Below, one piece after another: positions 1 through 5,913 of a stretch of DNA of 9,462 nucleotides. The stretch comes from Candidatus Bipolaricaulota bacterium (GTDB lineage: Bacteria > Bipolaricaulota > Bipolaricaulia > Bipolaricaulales > Bipolaricaulaceae): NCBI GenBank assembly GCA_025060555.1, contig JANXBC010000044.1, forward strand, positions 1 to 9,462, in the 5' to 3' direction. Within the stretch, counting starts at the first letter, position 1. Every line of letters starts with the position of its first letter. The position numbers and the translations under genes were made by a program. The notes beneath the pieces were generated by a model that saw only the letters and a list, made by a program, of their open reading frames with translations, did no database searches and was not told the DNA's origin.

Positions 1-202
1 TGACCCCGGTGGAGGACGAGGTGAACAGGAACACGGTCTGTTCGGTGTACAGGAACTTTTTGAGCTTCGTTTGGAGCTCGGCGTAGAGCTCGCGGAACTC
101 GGGGGTGCGGTGGTAGATCTGGGGGGTGGCCATGGCCTGGAGGACCTCCGGCCGGACCTCGATGGGCCCAGGAACGAAAAGCTTCACGTGCGACTTGCGC
201 AT
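1..202 (-). CDS. Class V aminotransferase (PucG/serine-glyoxylate type), N-terminal part only
   Basis: This is the first 67 codons of a gene that runs off the left edge. The protein begins MRKSHVKLFVPGPIEV, followed by a region with IYHRTPEFRELY and VFLFTSSSTGV. The PGP near the N-terminus, the HRT-x-EF motif and the FTSS-x-TG stretch that starts the PLP phosphate-binding site are typical of fold-type I class V aminotransferases of the alanine/serine-glyoxylate group (COG0075). These are cytoplasmic PLP enzymes that interconvert small amino acids and 2-oxo acids such as glyoxylate, pyruvate or phosphohydroxypyruvate. The catalytic lysine lies outside the window, so the substrate cannot be decided. 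The ATG at 202 is preceded by AGGAGG at 212-207 with a 4-nt spacer, a strong start. It lies 60 bp downstream of the pflX-like stop on the same strand and could be co-transcribed or use the TTGACA at 254-249. Confidence 0.85.
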   Translation of the reverse strand, partial: MRKSHVKLFVPGPIEVRPEVLQAMATPQIYHRTPEFRELYAELQTKLKKFLYTEQTVFLFTSSSTGV

Positions 203-225
203 CCCTCCTCCTTTTTGTTCCGTTC

Positions 226-254
226 AATCTTCCCTTAGCCTGTCGGGCTGTCAA
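226..254 (-). promoter_or_regulatory. Possible promoter for the aminotransferase gene
   Basis: In the 60-bp gap between two minus-strand genes there is a perfect TTGACA (-35) at 254-249. Seventeen bases later comes AAGATT (231-226), which matches TATAAT at only three positions. The -35 is convincing and the -10 is poor. It would give the aminotransferase a short leader ending in a strong AGGAGG, with expression partly independent of maf and pflX. The sequence also contains a short AGCC/GGCT hairpin (251-239) but no T-tract, so I do not call a terminator. Confidence 0.35.
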
Positions 255-262
255 CTCCCCGC

Positions 263-1183
263 CTAATGGGGGCCGGCCCGGCGCAAACCCAAACTCTGCG
301 CCATTGCCAGTGCCTCCTTGTACTCCGCAGAGGTGATGCGGCGAGAAAGCTCGGGGAACTCCCAGGCCCGATGCGTGGGATAGTACTGGGCCATGAGGTT
401 CACATAAGTCTCCTGGGAAATCTCGTCCCGAATGAACTGGAGTACCTTCGCCGTCCCGGCTAGTCCGCGGGGAAGGACCAAATGCCGCACGAGGAGGCCG
501 CGCACGGCAACCCCATTCTTCACCACAAGGTCCCCCACCTGCCGATGCATCTCCCGCAGGGCTTCACAAGCGCGCTCAAAATAATCCGGGGCCGCGGAAA
601 ACTTGGCAGCAACGCGATCATCACCGTATTTGAAATCTGGCATGTAAATATCCACTATCCCGTCCAAAAGCCGAAGAACCTCCAACGACTCATACCCTCC
701 ACAGTTCCACACAAGCGGGATTCCCAACCCTTCCTCACGGGCCAGGCCCAAAGCCTCTATGATCATCGGAGCTTGGTGGGTGGGTGTGACCAGGTTCACG
801 TTGTGGCAGCCCATGTCCTGGAGGCGCAACATGACCTTAGCCAGCGCTTCCACGGAGATCTCCTCCCCTTCGCCAAGCTGGGAGATCGTGAAGTTCTGGC
901 AGAAAACGCAGCCCAGGTTGCAGCCGGAGAAGAAGATCGTGCCCGAGCCGAAGCGGCCCACGAGCTCCCGCTCCTCACCGAAATGGGGGCCGAAGCTTGA
1001 GATCCAGGGCCTCAGGCCCGTGCGGCAAAAACCTTTTTCTCCCCGATCACGGTGCACCCCACACCGCCGTGGGCAAAGGCGGCAAGGCGCAGCAAGCGCA
1101 TACAAAGCCTGGACTCTTTGGGAAAATTCCGCGGCGGAAAGGTTCAAATACGCGGGGTACCTCAGCCTGGCTTCGGCCGCCAT
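263..1183 (-). CDS. PflX-like radical SAM protein (COG1313), 306 aa
   Basis: This encodes an uncharacterised radical SAM protein resembling pyruvate formate-lyase activating enzymes. The radical SAM cluster motif CNLGCVFCQN (C88, C92, C95) is the CX3CX2C that binds the 4Fe-4S cluster used to cleave S-adenosylmethionine. Upstream lies a second cysteine group, CRLCPRRCG...C (C34, C37, C41, C53), typical of the PflX/COG1313 family and able to hold another cluster. Conserved downstream segments include NLVTPTH and HLVLPRG. The ATG at 1183 follows GGGAG with a suitable gap and gives the usual family length; a longer reading frame upstream would run far into maf. It overlaps the 3' end of maf by 22 bp, so the two are probably co-transcribed. 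No formate lyase or other glycyl-radical partner is visible here, so the substrate is unknown and 'PFL activator' should not be taken literally. Confidence 0.85.
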   Translation of the reverse strand: MAAEARLRYPAYLNLSAAEFSQRVQALYALAAPCRLCPRRCGVHRDRGEKGFCRTGLRPWISSFGPHFGEERELVGRFGSGTIFFSGCNLGCVFCQNFTISQLGEGEEISVEALAKVMLRLQDMGCHNVNLVTPTHQAPMIIEALGLAREEGLGIPLVWNCGGYESLEVLRLLDGIVDIYMPDFKYGDDRVAAKFSAAPDYFERACEALREMHRQVGDLVVKNGVAVRGLLVRHLVLPRGLAGTAKVLQFIRDEISQETYVNLMAQYYPTHRAWEFPELSRRITSAEYKEALAMAQSLGLRRAGPH

Positions 1184-1743
1184 CCTAACTCCCAAAGGAT
1201 CTGCCAGAGGACAGAGAGGGGGAGGCCCATGACGTTGTAGAAATCCCCCTCGATCCGCTCCACAAACGCCGCAGCTCGCCCTTGAATGGCATAGGCCCCA
1301 GCCTTGTCTAAAACATCCTCGCACTGGATGTACCAGTCGATCTCTTCCCTAAGGAGCCGGCGAAACAGCACACGCGTCTCCACTAAACGCGCATGCCTGA
1401 CCGCTTCCTTCCACACCACAAGGCCGGTGAACACCGAATGCCATCCCCCAGAAAGCGCGGAGAGAAAAGCCTTGGCCTCCATGAGGTCGCGGGGTTTGCC
1501 AAAGAATTGCCCATCACGAAAAACCGCGGTATCCGCGGCGATGATCAACGCCTGGGGATGGCATTGGGCCACAGCCAAAGCTTTTGCCTCAGCCAAGGCC
1601 AAAAGATCCTCTGGCCTTTGCACTTCCCACTCCTCCACCTTTGGGGGAACCACGAGGAACTCGGGGATGAGGAGGCGCAGGAGCTCTTGCCTTCGGGGAG
1701 AGGAAGAGGCCAAAATGATGGGGGGCGTATAATCTTTGGTCAT
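1162..1743 (-). CDS. maf: Maf-like nucleoside triphosphate pyrophosphatase, 193 aa
   Basis: Maf proteins are cytoplasmic pyrophosphatases that hydrolyse non-canonical or modified nucleotides (dTTP/UTP, m7GTP or related) to monophosphates. They act in housecleaning and, in some bacteria, are linked to septum formation. Family hallmarks are all present: the N-terminal ILASSSPRRQELL (residues 10-22), AADTAV with the catalytic Asp at 71, GKP (82-84), LSGGWHSV, and the C-terminal DKAGAYAIQGRAAAFVERI followed by GDFYNVMGLPL. Length fits the family. I chose ATG 1743 (MTKDYTPP) because it matches the usual short N-terminus. ATG 1752, in frame three codons upstream, is possible; neither has a strong Shine-Dalgarno. 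The gene diverges from the HDAC-like gene with overlapping start codons and overlaps pflX at its 3' end. The exact nucleotide preference is not readable. Confidence 0.93.
   Translation of the reverse strand: MTKDYTPPIILASSSPRRQELLRLLIPEFLVVPPKVEEWEVQRPEDLLALAEAKALAVAQCHPQALIIAADTAVFRDGQFFGKPRDLMEAKAFLSALSGGWHSVFTGLVVWKEAVRHARLVETRVLFRRLLREEIDWYIQCEDVLDKAGAYAIQGRAAAFVERIEGDFYNVMGLPLSVLWQILWELGWRPKPG
1728..1733 (+). promoter_or_regulatory. -10 box for a leaderless HDAC-like mRNA
   Basis: A perfect TATAAT lies inside the maf coding region with its last base 8 nt before the ATG at 1742. Transcription normally begins about 6-8 nt after a -10 box, so the transcript should start at or next to the start codon. 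There is no Shine-Dalgarno before this ATG, which fits leaderless initiation. No TTGACA-like -35 is seen at the expected distance. The same layout recurs at 2605-2610. Confidence 0.6.
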
Positions 1744-2581
1744 GGAAATCATTTTCAGCTCACGCTGTCTGGAGTATAACGCCATTGGGCATCCCGAGGG
1801 GCCAGCCCGCGTGCGGATGCTCAAGGATTATTTGGAGCGCCTCGGCTTCCCATTCCGCGAGCCCCAGCCCGCTACGGACGAGGAGATTCTTTCTGTGCAT
1901 ACCCCCGATCTTTTGCAACGCATAAAAACTGGGAGCTTCTTCGATCCCGATTGCCCCGTCTATCCCCATCTTGAGTTTTACGCGAAACTTGCGGTGGGTG
2001 GGGCGATCTTGGCCCAAAGGATCCACGGGTTCTCCATCCTCCGCCCACCTGGCCACCACGCCGGCCCCGATTTCCTCGGGGGCTTCTGCTACCTCAACAA
2101 CTTGGCCGTGGCCGTGAAACTCTCGGGAAGGAAAACCCTCATTGTGGACATCGATGGCCATCACGGGAACGGAACGGAAGCAATCTTCCTCGGCAACGAA
2201 AAGGTCACCTATATTTCCCTCCACCGCATGTACAACTACCCCGGTACCGGCCATCGTTCTTACGCCAACGCCATCAACGTGCCGCTTCCGCCGCGGTGCG
2301 GACGCGCGCGCTATATCGAGGCCCTGGAGGAAGCCCTCGAAAAAGCGGGAAGAGAATACGAACAATTGGCGATCTCCGTAGGCTTTGACACCTACAAAGA
2401 CGATCCTTTAGCAAGCCTCGGCTTAGAAGTTTCCGACTATTACGACATCGGCTACGTCCTTGGCTCGCTGCGGCTTCCCAGTTTCTGCGTGCTTGAGGGC
2501 GGGTATGTCCCGGAGATCATGGGCCCGGCCGCCCAGGCCTTCATCAGCGGCCTAGAAGAAGGGGCCAAAAACGAACTGTAA
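1742..2581 (+). CDS. HDAC/AcuC/APAH-family zinc deacetylase, 279 aa
   Basis: This is a bacterial member of the arginase-deacetylase fold, which removes acetyl groups from lysine side chains, acetylpolyamines or related amides. Active-site features can all be read: the catalytic His pair in RPPGHHAG (H105, H106), zinc ligands in VDIDGHHGNG (D138, H140), the third ligand in FDTYKDDPLA (D221), and the transition-state Tyr in EGGY (Y255). HPEGP near the N-terminus and VHTPDLL are also family motifs. At 279 aa it is shorter than typical AcuC or polyamine deacetylases (about 340-380 aa), and it ends soon after the EGGY motif. The start ATG 1742 shares CATG with the maf start; a TTG at 1736 is an in-frame alternative, but the TATAAT at 1728-1733 favours ATG 1742. 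No acetyl-CoA synthetase or polyamine gene is adjacent, so the substrate is open. Confidence 0.9.
   Translation: MEIIFSSRCLEYNAIGHPEGPARVRMLKDYLERLGFPFREPQPATDEEILSVHTPDLLQRIKTGSFFDPDCPVYPHLEFYAKLAVGGAILAQRIHGFSILRPPGHHAGPDFLGGFCYLNNLAVAVKLSGRKTLIVDIDGHHGNGTEAIFLGNEKVTYISLHRMYNYPGTGHRSYANAINVPLPPRCGRARYIEALEEALEKAGREYEQLAISVGFDTYKDDPLASLGLEVSDYYDIGYVLGSLRLPSFCVLEGGYVPEIMGPAAQAFISGLEEGAKNEL
1773..1778 (-). promoter_or_regulatory. Possible -10 box for maf
   Basis: On the minus strand TATACT (1778-1773, five of six matches to TATAAT) sits inside the start of the HDAC-like coding region. Transcription would begin near 1766 and give maf a leader of about 20 nt. No good -35 is found. The position is consistent with a promoter embedded in the divergent gene, but the evidence is only one hexamer. 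Confidence 0.3.
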
Positions 2582-2604
2582 AAGTAATGCCGCCAACCCT
2601 CGGC

Positions 2605-2610
2605 TATAAT
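2605..2610 (+). promoter_or_regulatory. -10 box for a leaderless transporter-operon mRNA
   Basis: A perfect TATAAT ends 8 nt before the ATG at 2619, exactly as at the HDAC-like gene. Both sites share the pattern TATAATC-N6-C-ATG. No Shine-Dalgarno precedes the ATG and no clear -35 is present. The mRNA is expected to start at or just before the start codon, which leaves no room for a 5'-leader riboswitch. Confidence 0.6.
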
Positions 2611-2618
2611 CCAAAACC

Positions 2619-3617
2619 ATGAGACCACGTTTCCTCTTATTTTTGGCGGTCAGCATCGGTGTTTGCGCAGCACCAGTGCGTGTGTCCCTTCCCCCACTCC
2701 TCGGCGCTCTCCCCATCGCCTTGGCCCAGCGCACCGGCCTTTTTGCTGCGCACGACCTCGAGGTAGAGCTTGTGCCCCTCCCAAGCCAGCGTGATCGAAT
2801 CCTCGCGTTCCAGGCGGGCCAGATCGAGGCCATGGTCACGGACCTCACCTCCGCCTTGCTCCTTGTGGCCTCGCAGCCGAAGGACGCCGCCATCGCCGCC
2901 GTGCTCTTCCTCCCCCCGCAGGACGGCACCCATCTTGCCCTCATCACCCCCGTCACTTTCTCCAAGATCCATTCTTTGCAAGAATTCCTGGAGGCCACGA
3001 AAACCCGACGCATCCAGATCGCTGTCCCCCGGCAATCCGACTTGGAGTTCATGGTTGATCAACTCTTCAACCAAAATGGCTTCTCCTTCCCCTCCGAACT
3101 CTATGTGGGGCAGGATAACCTTCTTCTCAACGCGACTTGGACCCTGTTCGGTATGACTACTGCCGCTGTCCTGCCTCAGCCCTACGTGGATTACCTTTTG
3201 CACTACGAGTTTGAGGGAAAGCCCACCCTCTTGGTCCTCGCCGATTTCGCTGGCCTTCCCATCCCCCCGGATGTGCTGGTCGTTCGCCGCTCTCTTTCCC
3301 CTCGAACGATTGAAAGATTTCTGGCGGCGGTGAGAACAGCGGTAAGACAAATTCAAGAGATGAGCCGCGCTGAGCTGGTGAGCTTGGCTATGCCTGTGGC
3401 CATCGAGCTTTTCTTCCCCGGCGTGAACCTGGAGACGGCCAATCCTGAGGACCGCGCCCGGGTGGAAGCCGCTGTGGATGCCCTGCGCATCCCCCGCTTC
3501 AGCGAACCCAGCGCGCTTGACCCGCAGATCTTCGACCTTGTGGCGAGTTGGGCCAAGAAAAAAGGATATCTTCCGCGGTCCCTCTCCTATCTGGACGTGG
3601 TTTTGCCCGGACAATGA
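2619..3617 (+). CDS. ABC transporter substrate-binding protein, NMT1/SsuA-like, 332 aa
   Basis: This exported solute-binding protein should capture the ligand outside the membrane and deliver it to the permease encoded two genes on. The N-terminus MRPRFLLFLAVSIGVCAA is a signal peptide with a cleavage site near residues 17-18; C16 is not in a good lipobox. The mature part starts VRVSLPPLLGALPIALAQ, then RTGLFAAHDLEVELVPL and FQAGQIEAMVTDL. This is the usual opening of NMT1/THI5/SsuA/TauA-type type II periplasmic proteins, and its length fits them. Such proteins bind sulfonates, taurine, thiamine pyrimidine precursors, riboflavin or nitrate-like ligands; I see no ligand-diagnostic motif. The stop overlaps the ATPase start (ATGA). 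Transcription probably starts at the leaderless TATAAT promoter just upstream. Confidence 0.85.
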   Translation: MRPRFLLFLAVSIGVCAAPVRVSLPPLLGALPIALAQRTGLFAAHDLEVELVPLPSQRDRILAFQAGQIEAMVTDLTSALLLVASQPKDAAIAAVLFLPPQDGTHLALITPVTFSKIHSLQEFLEATKTRRIQIAVPRQSDLEFMVDQLFNQNGFSFPSELYVGQDNLLLNATWTLFGMTTAAVLPQPYVDYLLHYEFEGKPTLLVLADFAGLPIPPDVLVVRRSLSPRTIERFLAAVRTAVRQIQEMSRAELVSLAMPVAIELFFPGVNLETANPEDRARVEAAVDALRIPRFSEPSALDPQIFDLVASWAKKKGYLPRSLSYLDVVLPGQ

Positions 3618-4345
3618 TCGAAGTGCAGGATCTTTCCATCGTTTACGGGAGCGGTCGGGAAGCTGTTCCCGCCCTGGAGGATCTCTCCTTCAATGTGGAG
3701 GAGGGGGAGATGGTGGCTGTGGTGGGGCCTTCTGGGTGTGGGAAAACCAGCCTGCTTCTTGTGATCGATGGGCTCATTCGGCCCACCTCCGGCCGGGTCC
3801 TTGTGGCGGGGGAGGAGGTGCGGGGGGTGCGCCGCGACGTAGCCCTCATCTTGCAGGACGCTGGCCTCCTCCCGTGGAAGACCGTACGCCAAAACGCTGA
3901 GCTTGCTCTCCGCATCCAAAAGAGGAAGGAAAACGTGGACGGGATCCTTGCGGCTTTGGGGTTGAACGGGTTTGAGCGCCGGTTCCCTGCGGAGCTTTCC
4001 GAGGGGATGCGCAGAAGAGTGGGCATCGCCCGGGCTTTGGCCCTCCGGCCCCGCGTCCTCCTCATGGATGAGCCCATGGCTAATCTCGACTCCCTCACCC
4101 GCGAGCGCATCCAAAACCTCATCCTTGACCTTTGGTGGGAGATGCGGTTCACCGGGATCCTCGTGACCCACGACATCGAGGAGGCCGTGTTCTTGGGGCA
4201 AAGGATCCTGGTGCTTTCGCCGCGGCCGGCGCGGACCCGGGAAATCTTGGAGAACCCAGGGATGGGTAGTCACGACTACCGGGGAAGCCCGGAATTCTTG
4301 GAGCGGGCGAGGACATTGCGCCGCATCTTGGAGGAGCAGGGATGA
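3614..4345 (+). CDS. ABC transporter ATP-binding protein, SsuB/TauB type, 243 aa
   Basis: This cytoplasmic ATPase powers the adjoining permease. All nucleotide-binding motifs are present: Walker A GPSGCGKTS (38-46), Q-loop Q81 in LQDAGLLPW, signature LSEGM (128-132), Walker B LLMDEP (149-154) and the switch His in VTHD (H186). The LLPW after the Q-loop and the VTHDIEEAVFLG ending are typical of the nitrate/sulfonate/taurine importer ATPases. The signature is LSEGM where this group normally has LSGGM, a small departure in a helix that contacts ATP across the dimer. I chose ATG 3614, whose ATGA overlaps the binding-protein stop; an upstream in-frame extension would lie inside that gene. It ends in another ATGA overlap with the permease, so the three are translationally coupled. 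Confidence 0.92.
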   Translation: MIEVQDLSIVYGSGREAVPALEDLSFNVEEGEMVAVVGPSGCGKTSLLLVIDGLIRPTSGRVLVAGEEVRGVRRDVALILQDAGLLPWKTVRQNAELALRIQKRKENVDGILAALGLNGFERRFPAELSEGMRRRVGIARALALRPRVLLMDEPMANLDSLTRERIQNLILDLWWEMRFTGILVTHDIEEAVFLGQRILVLSPRPARTREILENPGMGSHDYRGSPEFLERARTLRRILEEQG

Positions 4346-5115
4346 GGCTGGTGGTGGCCTATCTCCTTGGGGTGGTGCTGATATTTGGGGCTTGGGCATT
4401 GGTCTCGTTCTCCTTAGCTTGGGCTAAGGGGCGTCCGATCCTGCCCTACCCCTGGGAAGCGGCGGTGGCGGCGGGAGAAAATATCTGGACCCTCCTTTCC
4501 GCATTCGGTACCTCCGCTTTGCGCTTCCTTGTGGCTTTGGCTGTGTCCTTTTTCCTTGGGCTTCCCCTCGGCTTGGCCGTGGGATTTGAATCAAAACTTG
4601 ATCAGTTCTTGTCGCCGTTGATCTATCTCCTCTACCCCATGCCGCCTGTGGCCCTCCTCCTTTTCCTATACCTCGCCTTTGGTCTGGGGGAGGTGGTGCG
4701 CCTGGTCGTGGTGGTGATGGCCCTTTTCTTCCAGGTCGTGGTGGCAGCCCAGGGCGCGGCGAAATTCATCTCGCCCACCCACATCGTGGCTGTGCGTTCC
4801 ACCGGCGCTTCCCGCTGGCAGCTCTACTGGCACGTGGTGGTCCCCGCCACACTGCCCAACGTCCTCACCGCGGCTCGCGTCTCCGTGGGCCTGGGCATCA
4901 CCATGCTCTACATCGCTGAAACCAAGCTCGGGATCCTTCTTCCGCCGAGCGGTGGCTTGGGGAGATTCATCGAGTACTACACATTCCGCGCGGACATCGC
5001 TTTGGCCGGGGTAGTAGCCCTCGCCCTCCTTGGTCTTCTTTTCTACGTCGTCCTTGAGATCTTGGAGCGCCAGCTCTGCCGGTGGAAGTACGTGGGGGTG
5101 AAGGGTGGAAGTTAG
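4342..5115 (+). CDS. ABC transporter permease, SsuC/TauC type, 257 aa
   Basis: This is the membrane subunit of the importer. Hydrophobic segments are seen at about residues 4-26, 58-81, 92-112, 117-137, 171-192 and 218-239, giving six membrane spans. Between spans four and five is the cytoplasmic coupling (EAA) loop, about 150-181, with the STGASRWQLYWHVVVPATLP core that docks onto the ATPase. Length and layout match the single-permease homodimer type used by sulfonate, taurine and HMP importers. The start overlaps the ATPase stop (ATGA) and the 3' end overlaps the NAD kinase start by 11 bp. Together with the two genes before it, it makes a complete importer: one binding protein, one ATPase and one permease. 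Confidence 0.92.
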   Translation: MRLVVAYLLGVVLIFGAWALVSFSLAWAKGRPILPYPWEAAVAAGENIWTLLSAFGTSALRFLVALAVSFFLGLPLGLAVGFESKLDQFLSPLIYLLYPMPPVALLLFLYLAFGLGEVVRLVVVVMALFFQVVVAAQGAAKFISPTHIVAVRSTGASRWQLYWHVVVPATLPNVLTAARVSVGLGITMLYIAETKLGILLPPSGGLGRFIEYYTFRADIALAGVVALALLGLLFYVVLEILERQLCRWKYVGVKGGS

Positions 5116-5902
5116 GCGCGTGTGGTTTGTGCATAGCCCCCATCGGGAAGAGGCGAAGGAAGTGGCTCAGCGTGGGGTCCGTTTTTGTGCGCGGGAAGGA
5201 GTCGAAGGGGAAGTGGTCGCGGAGATCGATATTGCCCAAACTCTTCCGGACTTGGTGGTGACCATAGGGGGGGATGGCACGCTTTTGCGCACCGCCAGGG
5301 CACTTTACCCCCAGGAAATCCCGATCATGCCCACCCTTTTGGGAGGCGTTGGTTTCCTCAGCGCTTGCCGGGCAGAGGCATTAGAGCTCGGGCTTTCTGA
5401 GGTTTTTGCGGGCCGGGCGTTTATGGAACGCCGCGCGCGCCTGCTTGCGCAGGGCCCAGGGATTCAGGCCACAGCTCTAAACGAGTTCGCCATCACTGGC
5501 ACCGCCCAGAAGAAGTTTGTGGAAATGCGGGTGAAGGTGGGGGAGGAGGAGCTAGGGGAGTTCGGTGGGGATGGGCTTTTGGTGGCCACCCCCACGGGGA
5601 GCACCGCCTATGCTCTCGCGGCTGGTGGCCCCATCCTCACCCCCAACGTTCCCGCCTTTTCCCTCGTCCCAATCTGCCCCCATCGCTTGGGCCTGCGGCC
5701 CGTGGTGTTCCCCGACTCCATCGCAGTGGAAGTCGAAACAAAACACCATGCCCTTGTGTTGGCTGACGGTGATCCTGTGGGCGTTCTCCCCCCAAAAAAC
5801 AAGCTTTGCATCCGCCGCGCCCCGAAGGACACGGTCCTCGTCCGCCTTCCCCACACAGCGAAGCTCTTCGCCCAACTGCAGGAAAAACTAGGCTGGCCGT
5901 GA
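5105..5902 (+). CDS. nadK: NAD kinase, 265 aa
   Basis: NAD kinase phosphorylates NAD+ at the adenosine 2'-hydroxyl, using ATP or polyphosphate, to make NADP+. It is the only de novo route to NADP. Diagnostic motifs are VVTIGGDGTLLRTA (GGDGT 55-59, catalytic Asp 57), the NE pair at 126-127, and GDGLLVATPTGSTAYALAAG within 155-175, followed by LADGDPVGV near the C-terminus. The loop usually reading G-[IV]-N-x-G-x-L-GFL is MPTLLGGVGFLS here, so the Gly and Asn are replaced by Pro and Leu while GGVGFL is kept. Length is slightly short but within the bacterial range. I take the GTG at 5105, which overlaps the permease 3' end by 11 bp; a GTG at 5120 is an in-frame alternative. It appears to ride along in the transporter operon. 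Confidence 0.93.
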   Translation: MEVRRVWFVHSPHREEAKEVAQRGVRFCAREGVEGEVVAEIDIAQTLPDLVVTIGGDGTLLRTARALYPQEIPIMPTLLGGVGFLSACRAEALELGLSEVFAGRAFMERRARLLAQGPGIQATALNEFAITGTAQKKFVEMRVKVGEEELGEFGGDGLLVATPTGSTAYALAAGGPILTPNVPAFSLVPICPHRLGLRPVVFPDSIAVEVETKHHALVLADGDPVGVLPPKNKLCIRRAPKDTVLVRLPHTAKLFAQLQEKLGWP

Positions 5903-5913
5903 AAGGAGGCGGT

